Shown here piece after piece: positions 35,813 through 48,099 of a DNA stretch of 64,000 nt. The DNA comes from Annona cherimola. Its lineage: Eukaryota > Streptophyta > Magnoliopsida > Magnoliales > Annonaceae. Where the stretch lies: contig CM059972.1 of the NCBI GenBank assembly GCA_030490835.1, positions 92,179,137-92,243,136 of the forward strand, in the 5' to 3' direction. A program made the position numbers and the translations under genes. The notes under the pieces are model-generated. The model was not told where the DNA came from, searched no databases, and saw nothing but the letters and a program-made list of their open reading frames with translations. How positions within the stretch are numbered: the stretch's first letter is position 1; each line of letters starts with the position of its first letter.

Positions 35813-36002
35813 AACTTTATTGGCATTGTTCGAATAAGAAAACGGTGATTCAAAACTCCAAAGCTGAATTGAGTACAAATGGTATTGAATTCCAGAGTAC
35901 CCGTTTATTGATTTTGTTAGCATACTATCAAATTAGAGTTTTATTCATTTATGAGATACAATAGTTTAAAAGACAACTTAAAGCAAAACGTCCTAAAGTA
36001 AG

Positions 36003-36657
36003 TGTAGATGGGAAAATGATGAGACTTTTAATCCTACCCTTTCTAAGTTCCCGTAAAAGAAAATTAGAAAGAAGAAAAAAATTCAAGGATCTCCTTTTTG
36101 TATTGAAATTTGGAAACTTGTACAAATTCAAATTAAATTGCTTACAAATAAAATGCAACAATTTAATCTACGACCTTCTCTCTGATCTGTGACAATTTAT
36201 TCAATAATAAAGGAAATTTCTCTGATTTCTCCTGCAGAGTATGGTCTTAGCTTTAGCGTATATTTTTTCGTCCCTTTCTGCTTCAAATCATCATCTTTTA
36301 TAATCGTTAGCTCGAGCATAACCACTTTAGCAATGGCTCGAGGCGTGGTAGAGATTACCTACCCATGTATAGCACAATGTATAACGATGAAAGTGGTTAT
36401 GCCGCATGGTATGTATACAACATCTGGCAGCATAAATTGATATAACTTAAAATATATATGACACATGAAGATTTTACACACTACATAGTAGGATTATATT
36501 CAACACATATATAATATATCAATACCATGTAGAAAATATCATTTTAGACGTCATCAAATATATTAGACACATGCAATTTGTATGATTGAGGTTATTTTAA
36601 TTAGCTAATATGTGCGGAATTTAGTCATATGTCCACAATTTTATTTCTCATATGTCA
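36003..36657 (-). repeat. 3' LTR of the gypsy element
   Basis: Matches 56692-57347 along its whole length (for example GCTTACAAATAAAATGCAAC, TCTCCTGCAGAGTATGG, TTTTAATTAGCTAATATGTG). On the minus strand it starts TGACATA and ends CTACA. Confidence 0.9.
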
Positions 36658-37043
36658 ACAAATGCTCACTTCAAAAATTAATAAAATTTACCTAATTTTA
36701 TTTATTCTTGAATAATATCAAAATTTATTATATTCATCATTTATATTTTACTCAAGTTACATCATTTTAAAATTTTGCTATTTGCATCAAGTATAAATTT
36801 ATACTTTATAAATTTGTATTTATTATTTTTATTTGGTATATAAGAATTTTTTTCAAAATACGTTTATGTAATTTCTAAATTGGATGGGTTGCTTGTGCAT
36901 TAAACAACAATTATATATATGACCTTTGAGATGAGGATAATAATTTGCGATATTTAATGTGAACTGTGTACTTCTGCATAATTAGAAGAGTACACTCAAC
37001 AACCAAATTCATCTTTTCAGTTGTCCATATTATTATTAATAAA

Positions 37044-38941
37044 TGACAAATCAAGAATAATCTATGTTTTGATGATTAACAAGTTAATTTGAGAAATTTT
37101 AAGGCATTAACATATGAGTTGAGATGTGTTTAGGATTAGATACTTCAAAATTCAAAATTTGGCAGATCAAGTCGCATGCTAAGTCAATTCAGGCATCGAC
37201 TTGGGTCAAGTTGATCCGAAGTCGACTCCAACGTTGACTTCAAAATGACATTTTTCGACAGCGTTGACGGTGTGGACGCATGAATAGGCGAAGTTGCGCC
37301 GAAGTCGACTTCACATGCGACTTGGGTGAAGTTGAAACTCAAGTCAACTCTGTCTGCTACTTGAGGTATCTTCATGTGTCCAAAGTTGAATCAGAAAAAG
37401 TCAAGTCGCAACCGAAGTCGACTCTTACATGCGTCTTAAGTGAAGTCGCACATGAAGTCGATTCAGACATGTGACTTGAGTAGAGTTGCAAACCAAGTCA
37501 ACCCTAACATTAAACTTGGACAGATGAAGCTTAAGTCATGAAATTTAAAGCTCAAGAATGAGTAGTTTAATTTAAGATACATTATACTATCATCCAAGAC
37601 AAGAATATTCAAAAATGCTCAAAAGTTTTTAACCCAGGGTATGTTTGGAAATGGTTAAAAAATGTCAAGTTAAAACTTTTCAATCTAAAACTTTTCACTC
37701 TCCACAACTATCATATTTTTTAATTATTTTTTCACATTTTTCTATACAATTACCCTACTTTTCAATCATTTCTACACAATTACTCACACAACGAACCTAT
37801 CTATTTTAACTGTATTATCTTTACTACTCATCATTACCCCTATTATATCATATCATTTGACAACTTTTACTCTTCAAAACTTTTCATCAAAAGTTGTATC
37901 CATTCCCAAACACATCCCAAGTTAAGTATTCAAGAAGTTTTGAAAGCCCATATATAGAAGTAAAGATCTATGAAGATGAATCATGAAGATAACAAGGGAA
38001 ATTACACTAATGGATTAAGATCACATTGTGATAAGGTTCCAATGAATCAAATAGAGAGTGAAGTAGCAACCCTAGTTGACTTCACCTACGACTTGGGTCA
38101 AGTCCAAGACCAAGTCAACTCTAGAGTGGAACCTAACTGAAGAGCTGAAGACTGAAGTTGCAACACAAGTTGATCCAGTCTACATCGTGGGTGAAGTCAC
38201 ATCCGAGGTTGACTCTTAGTGTAACTTGAATCACAATGGTAAAAAAATTCAAATATTGGCGCATTAATTACACACCATCTACTACCAAATGTTCGAATTT
38301 ACTCATCACCTATTTAAGACACATGAAATGAAAGAAAAGGTAGTAAGCTAGAGTATTGATTGAGCTTCAACCTTCCCATTCTTAAGCATTTAAGTGATCA
38401 TCAAAAAGACTTTTCCAAGAAGAACCAAGTGATTGACTACAAGTGCTGAACCGTTCCAACAACAACCCATTCCACACGTTCTTCTCTGCACTATAACTTA
38501 TTCTTTACTCATCTGTAAAGTGTAGTGTTATTTATTATTTATTAGTATTTTCATTTAGTTTGGCATTAGAGACCAAGATCAAGTGAAGGCAAAGCAGTGT
38601 GTGACTGGAGTGTGACTCGTCACCTACTTGTGCAAAGTCTGTAATGGCCCCCTAGAGCTGGAATCTAGAAGAGAGTAAGTGTTCTAACTGTATTTCCATT
38701 TGCATAATGGAATTCAAGGCACAAGGGTGTATTCTTGGAGGAATGGAATAGAGAGAGTTGTCCCAAACCACTATAATCTCTTGAGTTTATTTTGCTTATT
38801 CCACTTGCAGTTATATTCTCCATGTTTTTCATTCAAGAAAATTTACTTCACAAGGGGTTACATCTGCAATATCAAAATTTTTTGTTAAGAACCCAATTCA
38901 CTTCTCCCCTCTTGGATTTTGCAATTAACTCGGAACCTACA
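37044..38941 (+). repeat. Probable 5' LTR of a Sirevirus-like copia element
   Basis: About 1.9 kb ending CCTACA, directly followed by AGTAGTATTAGAGC, a decayed initiator-Met primer-binding site. It contains dispersed GACTTGGGTCAAGT / AAGTCGACT motifs at 37170-37510 and 38070-38230, a habit of long copia LTRs. A family A MITE is inserted at 37637-37918. The start is approximate; no matching 3' LTR was found. Confidence 0.6.
37637..37918. mobile_element. MITE family A copy inside copia LTR
   Basis: GGGTATGTTTGG ... CCAAACACATCCC, 282 bp. The interior is a good family match in minus orientation. Flanking bases are not a clean TAA pair. Confidence 0.82.
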
Positions 38942-41098
38942 AGTAGTATTAGAGCAGGTCTTTGAGTTTCTACCAAAGAGATCTTATTTAAATGAAATTC
39001 CATCAACTTCCACCCCTACCTTTTTTGAGAGTCAATTATTCACTAAGCCTCCACTATTTGACGATAGTAACTTCGATTACTGAAAGTTGAGAATGAAACA
39101 ACTTATTATGACCATGGACATGAACTCTTGGATTGCTACTCAAGATGGTATTATTCTACCGTTTGGTGAGAAAGCCTCCGAATGGATCAAGGAGAAAGTT
39201 ATAATAGTAAAAAGCAATGTCAAGGCAACGAACTCCCTATTTTGTGCCTTAACATCTACAGAGTATGATAGAGTATTTTTTATTTAACTGCTAAAGAAAT
39301 ATAGGATACGCTAATATCAATATATGAAAGAACCTCTCAAGTTCAAAAGACGAGAAGAAACATATTGATTGGAGAATTAGAGAGTTTTAAGATGTTAGAC
39401 ACCGAAAACATATCTGAAATGTTTGCAATATTTTTAAAGATTGCTAACATATTGAAGGGTCTAAGAAAAGTAATTTCTTAATCTGAACATGTTATGAAAA
39501 TTCTAAGAGTTGTACCTCAGTCATGGGCTTCAATGATTACAATCGTTGAGGAGGTAAATGATCTAAACACATTGAAGCTTGAAGACCTCATTAATTCACT
39601 CATGTCTCATGAGTTGATAAAGAGAAGGAATGGAGAACATCATAAAGGAAAAAGAGTCATCACATTGAAAGCAATGTAGAGCTCAGATGAGTCCACGCCG
39701 TCTTCCCAAAACGATGATGAGGAGATTGCTATGCACACGAGAAAGTTCAGAAAAAATTTATGAGGAAAGGGAAGAACTTCGACTCTAAATGATTCAATGA
39801 TAGAAATAGAAAGGAAAAGAAGAAAGAAATGACTAAATGTTATAGATGTGGTGCAGTGGGATACATGCAATCCCAACGTCCCACACTGGAAGAAAGCAAA
39901 TCAAAAGAATGATAAAAGAAGAGAGATAAAAGCGACACTAGAAGATTTCCAAAACCCAAGGGTAGAGGAATGTACATAAATGAGGAAACATCTACAACAA
40001 ACAGCTCATCAAATGAAGACCATGAAGCTACTAATTGTGCTCAAATATATGCATGCTAAAAGTTAAGGAAGAAAATATTTTGAAATGTCTTACTGCAACT
40101 GAGCTAATAGATGGACAAATCGCATCAAATGATTATACAAGTAGTGAAGAGATCTGTCTTAGAGCAAAAGTCAACAACATATAGTTCATAGATAATAGGC
40201 ACATGACAGGAGATAAAGTATTGTTCCATGATATTAAACTGTATAATAAAGATACTGTTACATTTGGAAATAATGAAAAAAGGTAAAATTAACGGTAAGG
40301 GAAATGTTTATAATATATCAAATGTATGTATAGAAGATGTGCTGTTTGTTGAAGGACTCAAACACAACTTAATGAGTATTAGTCAATTATATGACAAAGT
40401 TTACAAAGTCGTGTTTGAATTATTTATATACAATGTCTTTGATGGAGATCATATAGTTTTTAGTAGCAAAAGACATGAAAATATATATTTGGTTTCCCTT
40501 GATGAATTGGGTGAAAAATATCTTATAGCTATTGATAATAATCCATGAGTTTGGCATAAAAGGTTTAGACATGTAAATATATCGAACATTAAACTCTTAT
40601 TGAAAAAGAGTTTGGTAAAAGGGTTACCAAAACTTAAATACGATAAAGACAAAATTTGCAAGGCATGTCAAGTGTCCAAACACTCTAAAATGTCATTTTC
40701 ATCTAAAAATGAAATTTCAAACTCAAGGCCACTTGAATTATTACACATGGATATTTATGGGCCGTCCGACATTTTGAGCCTTGGAGGAAAAAATATATTT
40801 TTGTATTATTGTAGATAATTTTTCAAGATTCACCTGGATAATACTGTTAGCTAGCAAAGATGAAGTCTTCTTAATATTTTTTAAAATTTCAAAATTAGTG
40901 TAAAATTAAAAACAAAATATAATAGTATTAATTAAAAGTGACCATGGTAGTGAATTTCAAAACAAACAATTTATAAAAAATTTCAATGAAAAAGAAATTC
41001 ACTATACATTTTCTACTTCGAGAACTCCCCAACAAAACGGGATAGCCAAGAGGAAAAATAGAACAATACAAGAGATAACTAAGACAAATGTCTTTATG
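38942..41098 (+). pseudogene. Sirevirus-like Ty1/copia gag-protease-integrase remnant
   Basis: In order: gag start (FTKPPLFDDSN at about 39030); gag body (39087-39679); and a ruined zinc knuckle at about 39837-39880, CYRCG kept but the His and last Cys lost. Next come a protease site reduced to NRHMTGD (about 40185) and the pre-integrase HHCC domain (WHKRFRHVN ... CKACQVSKHS, 40550-40700). The integrase core has LHMDIYGPSD and SDHGSEFQN ... TPQQNGIAKRKN, ending about 41098. RT and RNase H are missing, so the element is truncated. It lies within the 3' part of the gypsy element, in the opposite strand sense. Confidence 0.85.
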
Positions 41099-41395
41099 CC
41101 GTCTTACCACAAATCTTTGAAATATGATTTTATGTTTTAAGTTTTGGATTTTAGGAAACCAGGCGACTCTATACCAATTAAACCACAAATCCATCATAAA
41201 AATATAAATCTTAAAATTTGAATTTTGAGAAACCAGGTGACTCTATGCCTGTTAAACCATAAATCCTTAGAATATGATTTTATAAAAGACGTAAAATTTA
41301 ACTTTTGGATTTTGAGGAAGCTAGTCAACTCTATGCCGGTTAAACCAAGAATCCTTGAAATATGATTTTGTAAAAGTTATATATATATAGATTTT
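41099..41395. repeat. Three imperfect ~75-88-bp tandem repeats
   Basis: The block GAAACCAGGCGACTCTATACC then TTAAACCACAAATCC recurs with ends at about 41191, 41266 and 41354. On the minus strand each unit reads TGGTTTAATTGGTATAGAGT, which fits the tRNA A-box pattern by chance or by descent. No full tRNA fold or B box was found. Confidence 0.65.
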
Positions 41396-41459
41396 GAGAA
41401 ATTTAGAGACTCAAAATCCCGAAAAGATATATATTGACATTATTCTATTCATTTTTAGG

Positions 41460-44400
41460 AAACCAGAAAGATGCTGCTTCAACCTGAACTTTAAAAAAAT
41501 AGCTTCAACTTCGACTTCAACATCCTTGCGACAAGCAAGAGAGGCAAGATATTATAAGAAATTATTAAGAGTGTTAATACAGAGAAAGCCTTTCTCCTGT
41601 AGCAAAAGCTGAATTTCGTCGTGATGTACGTGACAAGCATCAACAAACTTTTGATGTTCTCAAAGAAAAATCTGCTCATGAGAGTCAAATCACTCAAAGA
41701 GATAACCACTTGTGGTTAATTTTCATCACGAAGAATCTTTGGAAATATGATAATAGAAGGTTAAAGTCTCAGAAGTCAGAATTTTTGTTCGATGCTGGTG
41801 TTTCTTCTTTCACTCTCTCTACTCTGAGATCTCCAAGATCTTCTGCTATTATAATTTATTTACCTAAAGGCAAAGGCCTGAAAAGTATTTCAAGTAAGAG
41901 TTTACTGAGTATTACACATATCGACAACTTCTACCCTTTTTAGAAGTGACCATTTTGAATGGATAAGAAGCGCAAGTACTAAAAGAAATGCCATCATCAA
42001 ATTCACAAATGACAAAAGGACTTCAATATGGGCCATCACAACTTTCTGTACAAGATTTTCTTTTAAATCCTTGTTCCATTTTGGATAAGCCAGCTAGTGA
42101 TATTAAAGGGAGCTTAGTACCTTTAGCAATCAATGTCGCAGAAGAGCAGAGTTTTTAGCATAATTAATTTTTAGTGAAAGGTTGGCAAATGGGTGTAAAT
42201 GAATGGATGGGTTGGGTGGCCTCTATTATAAAAGATTATCAACCATTTCTATGGCGTGCTGGTATCTTGGCTTCGATCTATGTCTCACAAAAGTCCATCC
42301 TTTATGAGTGTGAAGTCTACAAATGTATTATTGAGAATTTTATCCCTGAATCCTTCACATGCATTCTTCCATATGTGGTGTGTTTTTTGGGGCAAAAAAA
42401 GTCAATCAAAACTTTTCACTCTTTATAACTATTATATTTTTTAATTATTTTTTTACATTTTCCTATATAAACTACCCTACGTTTCAATCATTTCTACACA
42501 ACTATGCATATAATTAACCTATCTATTCTAACTTTGTTCTCTTTACTCCTCATCATTACTTCTATTATATCACATCATTTTCTATTAATTTGACAATTTT
42601 TACTCCCAAAAACTTTTCATTAAAAGTTTTACTCCCAACCAAACACACTCATGGTAAGCTAGGACTTTCTTTGTGGGACATGAAGCAAGTAATAGGACTT
42701 CCTATGTTAGGTGAGATTTATGAAGAGTTCATTCCAACTTCAAAAACGTTAGAAGATGAAAGCTTTAAAGCACTCAAGCAGTTGTATGCTCTCCTGTATA
42801 TAAAGTATTCAAATTTTAAATCTCTTGATGAAGTAGATGGAAAGATAGGAGTATCTTTTTCTTGCTGGTTCTATACTTTTCATAAAGCATCTAACAACAA
42901 AGGGGAACATAGACTTGCTCGATTGTGCAATTTTTTGGTTTACTGCCTTTACAAATGTGTATTTCTTAATCAGGATCTCAATACATCTAGAAGTTATCCT
43001 TCTTGCTTGTCAAGTCACTCATGGGATAAAATTATCACTTTGCCCGACTATCGTGGCAAAATTATCTTATGATTTACGAGAACATGCTTTCTGTATCATG
43101 CGTAAAGAAAGTCGGAATATATACTATTGTCCTGGTCACTACTTTATGCCTGGTTTGTTTATCATTGTCAAAATATTCATCATCTGGCTATGAAAGAGAA
43201 TAGTGATGGTCCTTTTATGGTTATGATGCATGGTCGTAAACCCTCAATGAAAAAGCTCAAGGATGTACAATTTTTACTTCGAAATGCACATAGCATCAAC
43301 TTTTGCATGATTCCACCTCCCTTGGACAACTTAGCAAAACAACCCATACTGATTTGGCGCCTTCTCGTGAATCATCGGAGGCATTCCATAAACTATCAGA
43401 ATCTGACAGAGAATGACTTATATGCATTCGTCCTGGCACTCTTATATACAGATACATGGAGGAAGCTATTCTGATTCCATACTGGCCTTCTTGATTCGTG
43501 ATGTAGCTAAGTTAAGTTTAAGGTTTTGTTGCTAATCTTAATTCATCACTAAAATTACAAGCAAATTTGCAGGAGGCTCTTCTTTCGTGTAATCATTTTA
43601 ATGCGCCATTTTCATCTTGTATTTTCATTATCCAAGAAAAATTTGATGATGCGACTTGTCTTGTAAATTTCAAAAATTAGTTTCAAAAGGTTTTTCAAGG
43701 TTACTTTGATTTGAAGAATAATAAAGGATTTCTAAATGTTGAGAAGAAGAGTATCCGATGTTCAACAAAAGCCATTTTCTATAAACAAAAATCGAAACAC
43801 AGGCAAGGATGTCGTGGAAAATCAAAGGGTATTATCATAGAAGAGGATATCACTTCTTCCCAAGCACATGATGAAGAATTACAACAAAAAAAATTTCTTT
43901 ATCAGGTTCAGGAGAATGTCCTTCAACATCAACAAAGACCTAAAGAAGATGAGGACGATTCTTTACAACAATCAAGAAGCAAGGAGATGAGGAAAATTTT
44001 TCTCAATCGCAACCACAAGAGCATGAAGAAGAGATTATTCAACAAGAGCAAGGACATGAGGAGGCAGGTCTTGAGAAGGGAGAATCTACTAGCGACAATG
44101 AAGATTATGCGAAGGAAGATGAGGACATAATTCCTAGTAAAGCTAATGTTTTAAAAGATATTTTTAGTGATGAAGAGGAAATTCCTCCTTCTAAAAGGAA
44201 GAAATGTTCATCACATGTTGGGAGTACTAGTTGTCAAAAAAACAAAAATCAGCTACTATAAGGGAGCTTGGTGAGCTTGAATAATTGATAACTTACATAT
44301 TTTGTGTACTAATTATCACTTTTTCTTGATACTGATTATGCCAATTAAGGAGACTACTAATAGAGCGCTAGAAGTTGTCATCACTAGGTAAAATGTACTA

Positions 44401-45366
44401 AAGCCAACACTTATAGCCGAAGAAGTTGTCAACATAAGAATAGAGACACAACAGATAGTTGAAACTGTTGTTATAACATCAGAAGCAGAGATGGTGCCAA
44501 AGGTGGCAACAATTGAGAATGTTGTCGTAACAGCAGTAGACAACGAAATTATTATTACCTCTAACGAAGAGGCGATGGTTCAGCAATATGGTATTGTAAG
44601 TCACTTCTACATATAATTTTATAATAATTTTTTATCTTACCAGACAAGACTGACAAGTTTTATATATATAGAAAAATCCCTCTTTAGCATCAAGTTCTTC
44701 AAATATTGTGTCGACTTCTTCAGCACCAGGATTGTCAACGTCTCCACCGCTTATAGTCAGACTCATTAAAGCACAGTTGGTCTGCTTAATAAATGAATGA
44801 AAGGATATTCCTGCTAATTAATTCTATACTTGTCATGATACAATTAACTACATCTTGCTTATTTTCTCGCCATACTACAAGGGTAATGTAGACATTCAAT
44901 CTCTTTTTTCAAACATATTTAATCAGTCTCTCATTTTTTGTGAGCTTTCTACTTCCAATGACTCATCTCTAGCAGAGAGGTTTATGAAGGCTTAGATTGA
45001 AGGGACCAAGAAGAGAAAAGATTGGGTTGTAAATACCATTGATAATGAAAAGAAAGCCTCTCTTGTAGCCACTGCCCATCGATATTCTATTATGGAGAAA
45101 ACACAAAAACTCATGAAGGAGCAAAAGAACTTATAAGAGCATTTATCACAAGTGAAAACTCTTTTCGAATACTCGACAAAGGAAATTATTGAAACTGAAG
45201 ATAAAAAAAAGATTGTCGTAAATCAACTTCTCACTTCAGAGGAAAGCCTTTGCCATTTTGAAGAAGTTATTGACAACTCTCTTCAGATCTTTCAAAGCTT
45301 CAATCTTCTTCTGAATTTTTATCAAATTTTAAAAGACAAAAATTACCCCCTATATCAGATCGACTA
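41460..45366 (+). pseudogene. Antisense ORF region of the gypsy element: plant mobile domain plus coiled-coil tail
   Basis: Reading on the plus strand, opposite to pol. 42230-42390 encodes QPFLWRAGILASIY and onward; 42655-43070 encodes LGLSLWDMKQVIGLPMLG then EIYEEFIP, the core of the plant mobile domain (PMD, aminotransferase-like). 43080-43474 continues it with a frameshift. 43711-44590 is acidic/basic and Gln/Glu-rich, and 44960-45366 encodes a helical, charged tail (KKRKDWVVNTIDNEKK ...). It ends 43 bp before the integrase stop, tail to tail. Tat-group elements are known to carry antisense extra ORFs; the role is unknown. Stops, frameshifts and a MITE break this copy. A captured host PMD gene is the alternative. 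Confidence 0.75.
42388..42650. mobile_element. MITE family A copy splitting the plant mobile domain
   Basis: The family interior in minus orientation (AAAACTTTTCACTCTTTATAAC ... CATCATTACTTCTATTATATC) ends CCAACCAAACACACTC. PMD coding text stops just before it and resumes directly after it. Confidence 0.78.
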
Positions 45367-45408
45367 ACTTTCTTCTGTATTTGGCCAGTCGATTTTTGTA
45401 AACTTGTG

Positions 45409-46793
45409 TTAATATTTTTTTAAGAGTAATATTTTTTTCAGGAACTCTCCATTTATTGTAATTAAATATCTATCTTCTTCTTTATTCATGAGACGATATG
45501 CATCATTTGAGTGAACTTCATCAATAATAAAAGAAATTTCCCATTTACAATTAAAATTTTCTTTCGACTTCTTTGTTATTATTAGTGGTCTTTTAACAGT
45601 TAATACCAGATCTCTTTGTTTGGAACTTCTATGCTTTATTTTTATATCAAAAGTTGCCGTCATTCTTGCTTAATGCATTTCTATTCTTTGTCGTGCTTAT
45701 AGTTTTTTCTTCCAAAGACTAAGTTCCCGTAATCAGAGTTAGATATTTTTGTCATTCATCATAAGTGGTTGAAGCGTAACTCTTAAGGATGAAATTTGAA
45801 TTTCAATTGGTAGCACAACTTCACATTTATAAACTAATGAAAATGGAGTTACTTGAGTTGATCCTCGAACTATGGTTCGATAATCCCAAAGTGCTTCTAG
45901 AAGTTTTTTATGCCACTCCTTTTTATTCTTTCCAATCATTTTTTAAAAATCTTGCCAATTGTTTTATTGAAAACTTCAGCAAGACTTTGTAGGTGCATAA
46001 TATGTTGTAGAGGAGTAATGCTGAATCTCATGATTTTTGCAAAATTTATCAAACTTTTGATCTCGAAATTGAGTTCCATTGTCATGTATAAAATGTCGTG
46101 GTACTCTGAATCGACATATAATATTATTTTTTTAAAATTATAAAATTCCTAACGTCTTTTATGGGCTAAAGATTTTTCTTCGGCCCATTTTGAAAAATAA
46201 TCTATTATCATAAAAATAAATTGACGACCATTTGATGCAGGCAGGTTTATAGGGCCAATGATATCCGTTACTCAGGCTTCAAATGGTCAAGAAGAGATTG
46301 TTGGGTGTAAAGGTTCGGGAGTTTGATGAATAAAGTTTGCATGAAACTGACAAGCTTTGTACTGCTTGGAAAATTTAACGGAGTCTTTTATCATAGCAGG
46401 CGAATAAAATCCTAGTCTTTTTATTCGATCATACAACTTTGGATCTGGTTGATGTGCTCTGCATGTCCGTTCATGAGTTTGAATGAGAACTTCATTAGTT
46501 TCATGATTTAATAAACATGTTAGTAGAATTCCCTCGAATGATTTTCGATATAGAGTACTTGTTTTATGATCATAATGGAAACTTAGTATTCTTTTTCTAA
46601 TACTAACTATTTCTTTTTGATATTCAGGTAAAATGCCAAATCTTATATAATCAAAAAAATTAGATCCTCCAATTTGTAACTTCATAATTTTTTATTTGTA
46701 ATTGATCATCGACTTAACATTTTGAATTTTGAAGGTTTTCATTGATTTCATCTTTGAAAGGTATTAATCTTCTTTCACATATCACCATAGTAG
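45409..46793 (-). pseudogene. Gypsy integrase remnant
   Basis: 46287-46685 encodes the zinc-binding H2C2 part (ERTCRAHQPDPKLYDRIKR ... CQFHANFIHQ). 45739-45939 encodes the integrase core end (HKKLLEALWDYRTIVR ... TPFSLVYKCEVVLPIEI), and 45409-45663 the C-terminal tail. Between them the reading is broken by frameshifts. The gypsy-type wording PEPLHPT follows the zinc finger. Confidence 0.85.
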
Positions 46794-48078
46794 TAGGGGT
46801 GCAACTCAGGCTCATGAAACTCGGGTTCACTTCAACCCTAACCCTAACCCTATTTGTAAAACTTCAACCCTAACCCTATTTTTAAACCTCAACCCTAACC
46901 CTATTTTTGAAATTCGGGCTCGGGTTGACATTCTCCTATTAATATGTCTTTGTTATTCATCGTATACATAATTTTTATCACAAACCTATTATATAAAAAA
47001 GTTTAAAAACAATTTATTATACAAAAGCAAAAAAAATTCAAATACCTCTTAAGAGTAGAAAGAAAGAAACCTATATATATAATCACATTATATACATTTC
47101 TCTCCTTCTCTTTTGCTCTCATTTTCAAATAGGATTTGGCGAAATTCAAGCTGCCAATTCGCATCATGTACTTAGCTCGAGGAATTTTATAGAAACGTCA
47201 TCTTTATAAAAATATCCTTACGTGCACTTTTTTAGCAAGCTTTTTTAAAATGAAATAAAAAATACAGTCACTTAAGTCCATTTATATGAAAAACAAAGTA
47301 TAAAATTTTTTTATGTGACCACTATTTTTAATAATAATAATAATAACAACATTGTACTATTTTTTAAATTAAAATCAGTATGGGTCGAAGCATGGCTTGA
47401 CCATAGAAACTAAATTAAGTATTTCCCATGATATATTATATCCTTAATTCAACGCTTCCACATATGAACAGATTACTCCAGCAAAAATCACCGTGGATTG
47501 TCATGTGGAGTTTTGGAACAAGTTATGAAATCAAGTAGTTTTGCACCTTTTCCTTTCTGATTGCTTACAGCTTTAAAATTAGGATGCGGATTACCTCGGA
47601 AAGATGAACGTTAACCTCGCTTCGTGGTGCTGGAAATGGCGGGGCCGAAATCGAAAGGGGAAGCTGGGAAATGGCGGATTTCGGGACTTCAGCTCCGAGC
47701 GGGAAGAAAGGGGAAAGCTGAAAATGGCGCGCCGAACGAAATCGAAATCAAAAATCAAAGTCACAACTCGCAAAACGCCAAAAATGCTGTCACCACCTGT
47801 CACTGTCCACAATCCCTCTCTTCAATCTGCCGCCCGCGACGCCTAAGTCACCTGTTTCATCAGTTAATATATTATTATTTTAATAAAAATTATATATTTT
47901 ATGTAAATGCAATTCGGGTTCGGGTTTACAGGGTTCGGGCTTGCCTGAAACCAAACCGAGTTTTGTTTGAATTTGGTCCGGGTCCGGGCTCAGAAATTGA
48001 GCTCGGGTCGAAAATTTTAGAGTTTCAACACCGTTTTTGTCGGGTTCGGGCCGAACCCCCGCCCAAGTTGCACCCCTA
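46794..48078. mobile_element. Non-autonomous hAT-type element, 1,285 bp, with GC-rich captured-like segment
   Basis: Perfect 13-bp inverted termini TAGGGGTGCAACT / AGTTGCACCCCTA and a perfect 8-bp target duplication CATAGTAG (46786-46793 and 48079-48086), both hAT hallmarks. It interrupts the gypsy pol between the second RNase H and integrase. The subterminal regions carry repeated CCCTAACCCTA and TCGGGTTCGGG words. No transposase. 47585-47850 stands out as GC-rich and gene-like. Confidence 0.88.
47585..47850 (+). pseudogene. Gene-like GC-rich segment carried in the hAT element
   Basis: An abrupt rise in GC content inside an AT-rich element. Two overlapping plus frames are open: one encodes MAGPKSKGEAGKWRI and onward, the other ends MARRTKSKSKIKV ... 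LQSAARDA. Both are very basic. The composition resembles a plant 5' UTR plus first exon, so I infer a captured host fragment. I do not recognise the parent gene, and neither frame is shown to be expressed. Confidence 0.5.
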
Positions 48079-48099
48079 CATAGTAGGTATATCAGCTTG

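Noticed and set aside
35422..35837. Arg/Glu-rich or Leu/Ser-rich open frames of 80-103 codons
   Set aside because: They are produced by the CT/GA low-complexity tract on both strands.
41099..41395. tRNA genes on the minus strand
   Set aside because: Only an A-box-like word is present; no cloverleaf, anticodon stem or proper B box.
43711..44130. A separate Lys/Gln-rich host gene
   Set aside because: It lies between the PMD part and the helical tail in the same antisense region, with low-complexity content, so it is treated as part of that region.
46845..46915. Interstitial telomere
   Set aside because: Only about seven (CCCTAA)-like units in interrupted blocks inside a bounded hAT element.
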